The notes below the pieces were generated by a model. It ran no database searches. It was not told where the DNA came from and worked only from the letters and a program-made list of their open reading frames with translations. Below are positions 25,271 through 33,688 of a stretch of 64,000 nt of DNA, piece after piece (position 1 is the first letter of the stretch; each line of letters opens with the position of its first letter). Location: assembly GCF_048007035.1 (NCBI RefSeq), contig NZ_CP180355.1:4092001-4156000 (forward strand), in the 5' to 3' direction. Source of the stretch: Imperialibacter sp963977595. GTDB lineage: Bacteria > Bacteroidota > Bacteroidia > Cytophagales > Cyclobacteriaceae. The position numbers and the translations under genes are program-made.

Positions 25271-27936
25271 AGACCCCTGCACCAAAACATGCGGGGCCAC
25301 CAAACTGGGCCATCAGTTTCTTTCGCAGGTTCTGCAACGACCACCTGTGTGATGCGGTATTGGGCGATATGCTGGAGCTCTACGACCGGCGCTTCGTCAA
25401 AGTTGGCAAGCGGAAAGCCGATTGGCTGTTCGTTTGGAATGTCGTTCAGTTTCTCCAGCCATTTGCCTTGAAAAAAACAAAGAAGTCACAAAACTCAAAT
25501 AACGTAGCCATGTTCAAAAGTTACCTGAAAGTCGCCTGGAGAAGTATGGCCAGGCAAAAAATGTACACTTCGATTAAAATCGGAGGCTTTGCGCTCGGTA
25601 TTGCAGCTTGCATTCTCATCAAGCTGTTTATAAAGCAGGAGCTTAGCTATGACAAGTTCTACAAAGACGGCGAGAATATTTATAGGGTTTACAATGAATT
25701 CGGGAGAGAAAGCGGAGCCAACAAGTGGACCTCCTTTCCCGCACCAACCGCCGGTATCTTCAAAGCAGAATTTCCGGAAGTTAAAAAATCAGGGAGGTTG
25801 ATTCCATACGCTGGTTGGTTCAATGCGGGCAGCAACTTGTTTCGGACTGAAGACCAGCGACAAAATACCTACGAGGAAGGTTTCGTATACGCCGATCAGG
25901 CTCTGCTTGACATTCTTCAAGTACCGATGGTGTATGGCCAAACAGAAAATGCGTTGGCCGACCCGTATTCGATAGTGATCTCCAAAACGGTTGCTGATAA
26001 ATACTTCCCTAACGACGACCCGGTGGGAAAAGTAGTTTTCTTGAACGATGACCAAAACAAGCCGTACAAGATTGGTGGGGTTATGCAGGACTTTCCTGAC
26101 AACACCCACCTTCAGTTTGATTTTCTCATTACGTTAACTGGCGTCGAATTTTGGGGTGGAGAACAAACAAGCTGGTGTTGCTGGAACTACAATATTTACT
26201 TTGAACTGCAGCCTGGCACTGATCCAAAAGAGCTGGAAGCCAAGCTGCTGTCTGTTCGGGACACACACTATGTGGGTCACCTCGAAAAGGAAGGGGATCA
26301 ATCGGTGGACGAGGTGCGTAAAAATCACTTCTTCAAGCTACAACCAGTGGCCGATATTTATCTCTACTCCGACGGTATACATGCCATGGTGGAGCAAGGC
26401 GATATTCGGTTTGTTTGGCTTTTTGGAGGTGTCGCATTTTTTGTTCTTCTGCTGGCGTGTATCAACTTCATCAATCTTTCCACCGCCAAATCGGCAAACC
26501 GTGCCAAGGAAGTGGGAATGAGAAAGGTAGTAGGATCAGTGAGATCTCACCTTGTTAGGCAGTTTCTTACTGAGTCAGTTCTCTATAGTGTAGTGTCGTT
26601 TGTGGTAGGCATTGTGTTGGCCTGGATAAGTATGCCATTCTTTAATGAGCTGGCTGATAAATCACTGAAAATGCCCTGGCTTGAATGGTGGTTTATCCCA
26701 ACCCTTGGAGGGGCGGCAACGCTTGTTGGTGTACTTGCCGGCCTTTATCCTGCCTTTTACCTGTCAGGGTTCAAACCGATAGACGTTTTGAAGGGCAGCC
26801 TAAGCAGAGGAAGCAAAAGCTCAAGAATGAGAAGTGTGATGGTGATATTTCAGTTCACAACATCCGTTGTGTTGATCATAGGCACCTTCATTATTTACCG
26901 CCAAATGCAGTATATCCTCAACAAAAAGATTGGTTTCGACAAAGAGCAGGTTGTGTTGATTCAGGGTGCAAACACACTTGGCGATAAGATAAAAACACTG
27001 AAGGCCGAATTGGCCAACCTTTCGGGCGTTCAAAATGCAGCAATAAGCGGCTACCTTCCTATTTCTGGTACCAAACGTGATGGTAACCCTTTTTGGAGAG
27101 AAGGCAAGTCCAAAGAAGACAAAGCCGTTGGTGCACAGCGATGGTATGTAGACAGTGACTATATAGGCACTCTGGGAATGCACCTGGTGGATGGTAGAAA
27201 CTTTGTGCAGGGCATGGCCTCCGACTCCTCTTCAATTATTGTCAACCAGGCTTTTGTGAAAGAGTTTGGCTTTGAAAACCCAGTAGGGGAGAGAATACAA
27301 AACTGGAAGCCCTACACTATCATTGGTGTGGTGGAAGATTTTCACTTTGAATCACTAAAGGGGAAAATCGAACCCCTTACAATGGTGTATGGAGAATGGG
27401 GCGATGTTGTTTCGGTGAAAGTCAGCTCGCCAGAAATGAAGGAAGTCCTTGCTTCGATCAAAGAAGTTTGGGACGACTTTGCTCCCAACCAACCCATGAG
27501 GTATTCGTTTCTCGACGAAAGCTATTCCAGGATGTACGAAGACGTGCAGACAATGGGCCGGGTGTTCACCACTTTTGCTGTGCTCGCCATTATTGTGGCT
27601 TGCTTAGGGCTCTTTGCCCTGTCCGCCTACATGGTGGAACAACGGGGGAAGGAAATCAGCATCAGGATCGTGTTGGGAGCCTCCGGCAGGGTTATCTTCA
27701 GCCTGCTGACATTCAACTTCATCAAGCTAGTCCTCATCTCTCTTTTGCTGGCTATGCCGCTGGGCTGGTACCTGATGAAAAGCTGGCTGGACGACTACAC
27801 CTACCGCACCGACATTACCTGGGAAGTCTTCGCCATTTCCGGGTTGATGGCATTGGGTATTGCTGTGCTAACTATCAGCTTTGAGTCGATCAAGGCATCA
27901 AGAATGAATCCTATCAAGAGTCTGAGGTCAGAATAG
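25267..27936 (+). CDS. Permease prefix domain-containing FtsX/MacB-like permease (cassette 5)
   Basis: 889 residues from ATG 25267, which overlaps the PadR stop. Prefix ~14-70 (FFRRFCNDHLCDAVLGDMLELYDRR), linker NSNNVAMFKSYLKVAWRSM, TM1 (~104-124), core, three TM segments, second core, three TM segments. FtsX signatures EVGMRKVVGSV and EISIRIVLGAS (the Lys before VLGA replaced by Ile); ends RMNPIKSLRSE. The frame also opens at 25225, but the ATGA start matches cassette 3. A terminator at 27966 closes it. Confidence 0.93.
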   Translation: MKTPAPKHAGPPNWAISFFRRFCNDHLCDAVLGDMLELYDRRFVKVGKRKADWLFVWNVVQFLQPFALKKTKKSQNSNNVAMFKSYLKVAWRSMARQKMYTSIKIGGFALGIAACILIKLFIKQELSYDKFYKDGENIYRVYNEFGRESGANKWTSFPAPTAGIFKAEFPEVKKSGRLIPYAGWFNAGSNLFRTEDQRQNTYEEGFVYADQALLDILQVPMVYGQTENALADPYSIVISKTVADKYFPNDDPVGKVVFLNDDQNKPYKIGGVMQDFPDNTHLQFDFLITLTGVEFWGGEQTSWCCWNYNIYFELQPGTDPKELEAKLLSVRDTHYVGHLEKEGDQSVDEVRKNHFFKLQPVADIYLYSDGIHAMVEQGDIRFVWLFGGVAFFVLLLACINFINLSTAKSANRAKEVGMRKVVGSVRSHLVRQFLTESVLYSVVSFVVGIVLAWISMPFFNELADKSLKMPWLEWWFIPTLGGAATLVGVLAGLYPAFYLSGFKPIDVLKGSLSRGSKSSRMRSVMVIFQFTTSVVLIIGTFIIYRQMQYILNKKIGFDKEQVVLIQGANTLGDKIKTLKAELANLSGVQNAAISGYLPISGTKRDGNPFWREGKSKEDKAVGAQRWYVDSDYIGTLGMHLVDGRNFVQGMASDSSSIIVNQAFVKEFGFENPVGERIQNWKPYTIIGVVEDFHFESLKGKIEPLTMVYGEWGDVVSVKVSSPEMKEVLASIKEVWDDFAPNQPMRYSFLDESYSRMYEDVQTMGRVFTTFAVLAIIVACLGLFALSAYMVEQRGKEISIRIVLGASGRVIFSLLTFNFIKLVLISLLLAMPLGWYLMKSWLDDYTYRTDITWEVFAISGLMALGIAVLTISFESIKASRMNPIKSLRSE

Positions 27937-27965
27937 ATTGAATGATAAGCTAATATAGGTAAGTA

Positions 27966-27993
27966 AAAAGCTCCGGGATTTGGAGCTTTTTTT
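27966..27993 (+). terminator. Intrinsic terminator
   Basis: AAAAGCTCC, a 7-base loop, GGAGCTTTTTTT, 30 bp after the cassette 5 stop. Confidence 0.92.
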
Positions 27994-28106
27994 ATGCAAA
28001 AATGCCCCGGGTTGGTTAATCGGAAGCGATGATATTTTTTGCCCAATAAGCAGTTTGTTTTTGAGTAAGTGATAATTAACGTACTTTACGTATAAATAAA
28101 GTCATT

Positions 28107-28301
28107 ATGGATCGTAGTGAATTTAAAAGAGAACTCGAACGGCACAAAAATCAAATAGATGCCAGCATTAAGTTTTTGCAACAGGGCTTTGAAGATTTGA
28201 ATAAGCGCAACTACGAGTTTTACGAATTCGTCGAGTCTAACTACTACGATTTGGAGGAACGGCTCTCAGCCCTGGAGAGAAAAGTAAAGGAAATTTCCTG
28301 A
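28107..28301 (+). CDS. Small coiled-coil hypothetical protein
   Basis: 64 residues, almost all helical with heptad-like spacing (KRELERHKNQIDASIKFL ... YYDLEERLSALERKVKEIS). No signal or membrane segment. I do not recognise it. It is monocistronic and followed by a terminator at 28343-28370. Confidence 0.6.
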   Translation: MDRSEFKRELERHKNQIDASIKFLQQGFEDLNKRNYEFYEFVESNYYDLEERLSALERKVKEIS

Positions 28302-28342
28302 TCACAATTTCGTAGTTACCAGCAGCTTTTGATTGAATACAG

Positions 28343-28370
28343 GCCTTGAATTTACTCAAGGCTTTTCTTT
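28343..28370 (+). terminator. Intrinsic terminator
   Basis: GCCTTGA, 6-base loop, TCAAGGC, then TTTTCTTT, 42 bp after the small coiled-coil gene. Confidence 0.8.
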
Positions 28371-28389
28371 GCCGATGAGGAAAGTCTGG

Positions 28390-28456
28390 TTTGAGCAGGT
28401 TTGAACAGCATTGTGACACGCTTGCAGGAACTTGAACAGTGGTTGAATGGCGAGAC
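28390..28456 (+). promoter_or_regulatory. Shared upstream motif, copy B
   Basis: CTTGAACAGTGGTTGAATGG, preceded by CTTGCA, starts at 28421, 87 bp before the beta-helix gene start; it mirrors copy A at 22981. A further TTTGAGCAGGTTTGAACAG unit lies at about 28391-28410, giving a chain of TTGAnnnG half sites. Confidence 0.55.
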
Positions 28457-28507
28457 CGTTATGCCACTGCCTATTTGCATCGCAAAAAGGAACAAAACTT
28501 TAAAGCG

Positions 28508-29551
28508 ATGAAAAAAACGATTCTTACTCTTTATTTGGCAGTGTTATTAAAATCCGGAATTGCCCTGGCCCAGACCATCTATGTGAATCCCGGTACCGGA
28601 AATGATATGGCAGATGGCTCCGAAAGCTCTCCTTACGCTACATTGGAAAAAGCCGTACATATAGCCAACGAACTTACCGGAAGCGGGGCGATCACCATCA
28701 AACTACATCCTGGTTTGTACTCGCTAACGGATAAAGTTGCTCTCCATCCCTTGCGAATATTGAGCGACACTGTTCGTCTTACATTGGAGGCAGTAACCAT
28801 GCCCGACGACCCAGACTGGACGCCAGCAAAAATGCCGGTGATTCAATCCATTTCCAGGAATAACTCCAGCACTCAGTTTGTACATTCCACAGGTTTGCTG
28901 GTGGCAACAAGCCATGTTACCATTCGTGGCTTGAAGTTTCTGGGAAGCGCCCACCCCGATGTGACTTACTATTATCCCATTTCTAAAGAGGATGAAAGAC
29001 TTGGTGACATGGAAGTGTCACAGTGCTATTTCGTATCTGAAGTGCATAGCTCTCAAATACAGGGAGCCATTTGGGCCCAGGGACATCAAACACAGATAGA
29101 CCATTGCATTTTCTACAACTGCCGCAATGCCATCCTTCTTTTTAAATCGGTCGAAGACTTTTCCGTGACTAATTGCATCATTTACGGTGCCAACGAAAGT
29201 GCAATCTGGATGGGCCCTGTGGAACGTTTTACGTTCAAAAACAATGTGGTGGCGGGGAGCAATTATGTGTGGGTTCGGCCCGGTGACTCCAGCCCAGCTT
29301 ATAAGTTCACCGGTTGTGTCATGGTAGATAACCAACACTATATGGGCTACTACGGCAGCAATGGGCTGGTAGAAACAACCAACAATAAAAATTTCGTGGA
29401 AACCAATGTGGTGAAAAAGGGCAAGGCGGAGCTTGTGATCAGGAAAGAGCCAGCTTATCCCACCAACTATCTGCACCTTACTCCTGAGTCTACCGGCTAC
29501 AGTCTGAATGCAGGGATATTTAAGAAGCCCAAAAGTTCTTCCGGTATGTAA
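28508..29551 (+). CDS. Secreted right-handed beta-helix protein
   Basis: 347 residues from ATG 28508; earlier in-frame codons (from 28439) are non-coding-like. Signal peptide MKKTILTLYLAVLLKSGIALAQ. The mature protein starts TIYVNPGTGNDMADGSESSPYATLEKAV, the standard beginning of secreted pectate-lyase-like beta-helix proteins, and runs of strand-turn units such as IDHCIFYNCRNAILLF, FSVTNCIIYGANESAIWM and FTFKNNVVAGSNYVWV follow. Such folds are often polysaccharide lyases or hydrolases; no catalytic set could be identified, so only the fold is claimed. A terminator follows 60 bp downstream. Confidence 0.82.
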   Translation: MKKTILTLYLAVLLKSGIALAQTIYVNPGTGNDMADGSESSPYATLEKAVHIANELTGSGAITIKLHPGLYSLTDKVALHPLRILSDTVRLTLEAVTMPDDPDWTPAKMPVIQSISRNNSSTQFVHSTGLLVATSHVTIRGLKFLGSAHPDVTYYYPISKEDERLGDMEVSQCYFVSEVHSSQIQGAIWAQGHQTQIDHCIFYNCRNAILLFKSVEDFSVTNCIIYGANESAIWMGPVERFTFKNNVVAGSNYVWVRPGDSSPAYKFTGCVMVDNQHYMGYYGSNGLVETTNNKNFVETNVVKKGKAELVIRKEPAYPTNYLHLTPESTGYSLNAGIFKKPKSSSGM

Positions 29552-29554
29552 AAC

Positions 29555-29587
29555 GGTTTGCAAACTGTACCTCGGGTTTCTAACCCG
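29555..29587. repeat. REP-like palindromes left of the RAYT gene
   Basis: GTTTGCAAAC (29556-29565) and CGGGTT-TCT-AACCCG (29573-29587). The second matches the palindrome CCGGGTT-ATA-AACCCGG on the other side of the transposase gene. Confidence 0.6.
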
Positions 29588-29612
29588 TGAAAACATCATT
29601 TTGATAATTTGG

Positions 29613-29648
29613 ACTTCCCAGGCGCTTTCAAACACCTGGGAAGTTTTT
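29613..29648 (+). terminator. Intrinsic terminator
   Basis: ACTTCCCAGG, 12-base loop, CCTGGGAAGT followed by TTTTTATTTT. It ends the beta-helix transcript and overlaps the open frame of the transposase gene, so that gene must start further down. Confidence 0.85.
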
Positions 29649-29677
29649 ATTTTAGAGGTGGAGAAACGGACATTTTG

Positions 29678-30340
29678 GTGCCAGACAATAACAAAGTTTT
29701 TTACCGCCGCAATCTTCCTCATTTGCAACCGATGGGAGGGTTGTTCTTTGTCACCTATGTGCTGCACGGAGCAATACCCAGGCAAGTAAATGAACAGTGG
29801 CGAAGAGAACGTGAAGAGGAGTTAATACAACTCATGGCGCAAGAAACAAAGGATTCTTTCGCTGAGTTAAAAAACATTGTAGATCGGAAGTTCTGGTTAA
29901 AGCAGGAGAAGTACCTGGACAACAGAAAGGATGGGCCATTTTATTTTAAAGACGATAAGTTAGCGCAGGTAGCAGTTGAGAGCTTGTTTTTTTGGGATAA
30001 TAGAAAGATAGAAGTCATCTGTTTCTGTGTCATGCCAAATCATATACATGCAGTCCTAAGGACAATGAGACCTGACGAAGTTGAAGGCGGTATGAAGGTA
30101 GCACTCAATAACATTATGCACTCCATTAAGCGTTATAGTGCTAATCAGTGTAACAAGCTTCTTAATAAGGTTGGCCGTTTTTGGCAAGAAGAAAGTTTTG
30201 ATCGTTTAGTTAGAGATCGAAAGGAACTTTCGAAGACAATTCTTTACATTATTAACAATCCAGTTAAGGCTGGGTTTTGGCAGTCTCCTAAGGATTGGAA
30301 GTGGAATTACATCAAGCCGGATTACAATGAGTTTATGTGA
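29678..30340 (+). CDS. REP-associated tyrosine transposase (IS200/Y1_Tnp-like, RAYT)
   Basis: 220 residues if started at GTG 29678; the frame is open to 29609 but crosses a terminator. Y1 transposase marks: PHLQPMGGLFFVTYVLHG, VICFCVMPNHIHAVLR (His-x-His metal site), and ILYIINNPVKAGFWQSPKDW with the catalytic-type Tyr just before the NNPV motif. RAYTs excise and insert single-stranded REP sequences. The gene is flanked by palindromes at 29555-29587 and 30416-30477 with the same CCGGGTT core, which are good candidates for its cognate sites. The start codon is uncertain. Confidence 0.88.
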   Translation: MPDNNKVFYRRNLPHLQPMGGLFFVTYVLHGAIPRQVNEQWRREREEELIQLMAQETKDSFAELKNIVDRKFWLKQEKYLDNRKDGPFYFKDDKLAQVAVESLFFWDNRKIEVICFCVMPNHIHAVLRTMRPDEVEGGMKVALNNIMHSIKRYSANQCNKLLNKVGRFWQEESFDRLVRDRKELSKTILYIINNPVKAGFWQSPKDWKWNYIKPDYNEFM

Positions 30341-30415
30341 TCTGAAATCTGCTCCTTTAAAGTTCAATGGGAAAAATCGATGCATTTTGTACCCTGATAA
30401 CTATGCTGCCCGGTA

Positions 30416-30477
30416 GCGCAGGTTTTCAACCTGTGCCTGCATAGAAGAATTGGTTTTTTTCCGGGTTATAAACCCGG
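30416..30477. repeat. REP-like palindromes right of the RAYT gene
   Basis: GCGCAGGTT-TTC-AACCTGTGC (30416-30436) and CCGGGTT-ATA-AACCCGG (30461-30477). Both have GGTT/AACC stem ends, the same as the palindrome left of the gene. Confidence 0.7.
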
Positions 30478-30542
30478 TGTACTGGGCGTTGCTCTTCTTG
30501 GCTGGTTACTCCTCGTTTAGTTCTTTTTTGTCGGCCGATAAT

Positions 30543-30587
30543 ATTTTACATACAAACACTGAATATATTAAAATCATTTTACATACA
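30543..30587 (+). promoter_or_regulatory. Direct repeat upstream of PadR gene 6
   Basis: ATTTTACATACA occurs exactly at 30543-30554 and 30576-30587, 33 bp start to start, ending 29 bp before the PadR ATG. The arrangement matches the 34-bp spaced repeats upstream of PadR gene 1, with a different sequence. Confidence 0.55.
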
Positions 30588-30616
30588 TTTAATGAACAAA
30601 TGAAATACTTGAACTG

Positions 30617-30949
30617 ATGAAGGGTACCAACTTAGGAGAATTTGAAGAGCTCGTACTGCTCACAATAGCTGCCCTAATGGAGGAAGCTTATAGTGTGGCA
30701 GTGTGCGATGAGCTCACAAAGCATACTGGTAGAGAAGTGAAACTTGGCGTGGTGCACGCCGTGCTCAACAGGTTGGAAGAAAAGGGCTATGTAAAGAGCG
30801 GCTTGGGCGAAGCTACCAACGTTCGTGGCGGCAGAAGAAAGCGCTTTTACACAGTTACCAATGGCGGGAAAGCTACGCTGCTCAAAGCCAAGGAGCAACG
30901 TGACCAGCTTTGGAGCATGATCCCAGACGTAGTATTTAAAGGAATTTAA
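30617..30949 (+). CDS. PadR-family transcriptional regulator (cassette 6)
   Basis: 110 residues: FEELVLLTIAALMEEAYSVAVCDEL, KLGVVHAVLNRLEEKGYVKSGLG, and GGRRKRFYTVTNGGKATLL. It shares one base with the permease start (TAATG at 30947-30951). The usual AYG of the PadR core is AYS here. Confidence 0.92.
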   Translation: MKGTNLGEFEELVLLTIAALMEEAYSVAVCDELTKHTGREVKLGVVHAVLNRLEEKGYVKSGLGEATNVRGGRRKRFYTVTNGGKATLLKAKEQRDQLWSMIPDVVFKGI

Positions 30950-33597
30950 TGAAATCAAAACAGTCAGCATCATTCCGTACCGACAGACCGCCCCGCTGGG
31001 CCACCCGTTTCCTCGAGTGGTACTGCAAGCCTTCCCTCTACGAAGATTTGCAAGGCGACCTGCTGGAGTACTTTGAAAGAAATGTGAAGGCAAGAGGAGT
31101 AGGCTATGCCAAGCTCATTTACATCATCGACGTCCTCAAATTCTTCAGACTATACACAGCTCAAAAACCTCAAATATTTAAAGGAATGAATCAGTTTATC
31201 TTACTATCCAATTACTTCAAGACCTCGGTCCGCAGCATGGCCAGGAATAAGCTTTTCAGCACCATCAATGTGGTGGGGTTGGCCATCAGCATGACAGTCG
31301 GGCTGCTCATGATTGCCTTCCTCACCGACATTTACTCATTCGACACGTTCCACGAGAAGTATGATCGCATCTACCGGGTGGGTAACACTTACCAGCGGTT
31401 GGAGGAGGACGAAAGCAAATTCGCCTCTACCTCTATCCAGGCAGCCAGCCGGATCAAAAGTGATATTCCGGGTATTGAAGAAATGGTGCTGATAACCAAA
31501 AACTTCCGTGGAGACGCAGCTTACAACAGTAAAGTCATTGCGATAGAGGGGCTTTATGCGCAGGAATCTTTCTTTTCTGTGTTTTCCTTTAAGCTGAAAC
31601 AAGGTGATGCAGCCACCGTGCTTAAAGAACCGTATTCCGTAGTACTGGATGAGACCACGGCAAAAAAGCTTTTCGATGACAAAGACCCTGTTGGAGAGCT
31701 GATCAAGCTCAACGACAAGGATAGCTACACTGTTACCGGGGTGATGGAGGATATGCCTGGAAATTCACATTTGAGGGCCCGGGTAGTGGCGTCTTACTCC
31801 ACCTACGAAATTAAAGAAAAGGAAAATGAAGAGTCCACCAGGCTCACCCGCTGGAACAACATGTGGTCTAATTACATCTACCTCGTGGTACGGCCAGACC
31901 AGGATATCGAAGCACTTCAGGCAAGCCTCAATCAGATAAGTGCAGAAGAAAATGAAGTAGATGAGCATACTACTATTAATATGTGGTTGCAACCCATGTC
32001 GGCAATCGTGCCTGGCGAGGACTTGAGCAATCAAATAGGGCCGTCTTTTGAATTGAAGATGGTTTGGATTATCACTGTTTTAGCTTTTGTGGTACTCGTT
32101 TCGGCTTGTTTTAATTATACCAACTTGTCCATTGCCCGCTCTTTAAGGAGATCCAAAGAAGTGGGTATTCGCAAAGTGATAGGTGCTTCCGGCGGGAATG
32201 TCTTTGGGCAGTTCATCCTGGAGGCAGTCGTTATTTCCGGACTGTCGCTGGTCTTTGCTTTTATTCTGTACTACACAGCTATTCGGCCCCGCTTTTTAGG
32301 CCTTAGTGAAGAGATAAGTGAAATGATCACTCTTATCCCTTCCCCACTGACTTTCCTTTACTTTCTGCTGCTGGCAGTTGTAACGGGAGTTTTGGCAGGA
32401 TTCTTCCCAGCGTTGTTTTTTTCCCGGATCAGCGTTCACAAGGTGCTAAAGGATGTTTCGTCCCTGAAACTATTCGGCAACATCGCTTTTCGCAAGGTGC
32501 TGATCGTTTTTCAGTACACGCTGTCTCTTGCTTTTATCATCGGTGCCACCATGGCCTATAAACAATATGATTTCGCCGTCAACTTCGACCTTGGTTATGA
32601 GACGGAAAACATTCTTAATATCAATTTGCTGGGCAATGATGTCGAAAAAATAAGAACCGCTTTGTCTGAAATTCCAGAAATCACCGACATGTCGGCATCA
32701 ACACTTGTAACGAGCGTTGGCAGCTATTGGGGCACCAAGGCCAAATACAAAGATCCGCTGGACTCCACCAATATACATTATAATGGTATTGATGAAAACT
32801 ACATTCCTATTCACGGGTTAGAGATCATTGCAGGCCGAAATTTCATTCCGCAGTCGGATAGCTCGGCAGAGAGCCAGATCATCGTGAATGAAAAGCTTCT
32901 TAAACGGTTCAATATTGGAGAACCATTGGATGCCATTGGGGAGACGCTGAAGGTGGATGACAAGGATGTGAAGATAGTGGGTGTGGTAAAGGATTTTCAC
33001 TACGGTAAAATAGATTCCCCTATAAAGGAATTTGCTTTTCGTTATCATGCAGACCAGTACTACGTCATTAATGCTTTGATTTCATCGGCCGACATTCCTG
33101 GCACAATGGAGAAAATTGAAAGTAAATGGGATGAGCTGGACGCCATCCACCCTTTCGAGGCCGAGTTTTACGACGACAGGATTCAGAAATCGTATGAGGA
33201 GTACCTTGTAATGGTAAAGATCATTGGCTTTTTGGCTTTCCTTGCAATCTCCATCGCCTCGTTAGGTTTGCTGGGAATGGTAGTGTTCACTACGGAGACA
33301 AGGTTAAAAGAGATTAGCATAAGAAAAGTGCTTGGTGCATCTGAACAGGCGCTGGTGTTCCTGCTTGGCAGAGGATTTATCTTCCTTTTGCTTATTTCTG
33401 CTGCAATTGCTGTGCCTGCTACCTGGTATTTTTTCAATCAAATAGTGTTTAACGACCTGGCCTACAAGGCGACCTTCGGCTTTCTGGAGCTGTTTGGAGG
33501 TGTTCTGGTAGTTTTTGCCATTGCAGCACTGGCCGTGGGTTCTCAAACTGTGAGGGCTGCCCGGACGAACCCGGCGGAGACGTTGAGGAACGAATAG
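30949..33597 (+). CDS. Permease prefix domain-containing FtsX/MacB-like permease (cassette 6)
   Basis: 882 residues, the most divergent of the six. Prefix ~17-72 (RFLEWYCKPSLYEDLQGDLLEYFER), then FKTSVRSMARNKLFSTINVVGLAISMTVGLLMIAFL (TM1 ~108-127, first residues of the permease core shown in part), core, three TM segments (~365-530), second core and three TM segments. FtsX signatures EVGIRKVIGAS and EISIRKVLGAS; ends RTNPAETLRNE. The ATG shares a base with the PadR stop. The strong terminator at 33606-33655 closes the array. Confidence 0.93.
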   Translation: MKSKQSASFRTDRPPRWATRFLEWYCKPSLYEDLQGDLLEYFERNVKARGVGYAKLIYIIDVLKFFRLYTAQKPQIFKGMNQFILLSNYFKTSVRSMARNKLFSTINVVGLAISMTVGLLMIAFLTDIYSFDTFHEKYDRIYRVGNTYQRLEEDESKFASTSIQAASRIKSDIPGIEEMVLITKNFRGDAAYNSKVIAIEGLYAQESFFSVFSFKLKQGDAATVLKEPYSVVLDETTAKKLFDDKDPVGELIKLNDKDSYTVTGVMEDMPGNSHLRARVVASYSTYEIKEKENEESTRLTRWNNMWSNYIYLVVRPDQDIEALQASLNQISAEENEVDEHTTINMWLQPMSAIVPGEDLSNQIGPSFELKMVWIITVLAFVVLVSACFNYTNLSIARSLRRSKEVGIRKVIGASGGNVFGQFILEAVVISGLSLVFAFILYYTAIRPRFLGLSEEISEMITLIPSPLTFLYFLLLAVVTGVLAGFFPALFFSRISVHKVLKDVSSLKLFGNIAFRKVLIVFQYTLSLAFIIGATMAYKQYDFAVNFDLGYETENILNINLLGNDVEKIRTALSEIPEITDMSASTLVTSVGSYWGTKAKYKDPLDSTNIHYNGIDENYIPIHGLEIIAGRNFIPQSDSSAESQIIVNEKLLKRFNIGEPLDAIGETLKVDDKDVKIVGVVKDFHYGKIDSPIKEFAFRYHADQYYVINALISSADIPGTMEKIESKWDELDAIHPFEAEFYDDRIQKSYEEYLVMVKIIGFLAFLAISIASLGLLGMVVFTTETRLKEISIRKVLGASEQALVFLLGRGFIFLLLISAAIAVPATWYFFNQIVFNDLAYKATFGFLELFGGVLVVFAIAALAVGSQTVRAARTNPAETLRNE

Positions 33598-33605
33598 GGT
33601 ATTTG

Positions 33606-33655
33606 ATATAAAACAAAAGAGTCATGGGGGAAACCAGGGCTCTTTTGTTTTATAT
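33606..33655 (+). terminator. Long intrinsic terminator
   Basis: ATATAAAACAAAAGAG (33606-33621) and CTCTTTTGTTTTATAT (33640-33655): a perfect 16-base stem around an 18-base loop, just after the last permease of the array. Confidence 0.9.
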
Positions 33656-33688
33656 TTACTAGAGAATACTTCAATCATAAGGTGCTGT

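Noticed and set aside
27396..27884. 162-codon frame inside the fifth permease
   Set aside because: Shadow of the supported permease frame.
29609..29677. Upstream part of the RAYT frame starting at TTG 29609
   Set aside because: It runs through the terminator stem of the beta-helix gene; the family-conserved part begins after 29678.
29018..29785. 255-codon minus-strand frame across the beta-helix gene and the RAYT start
   Set aside because: Antisense to two supported genes and crosses a terminator; no family features.
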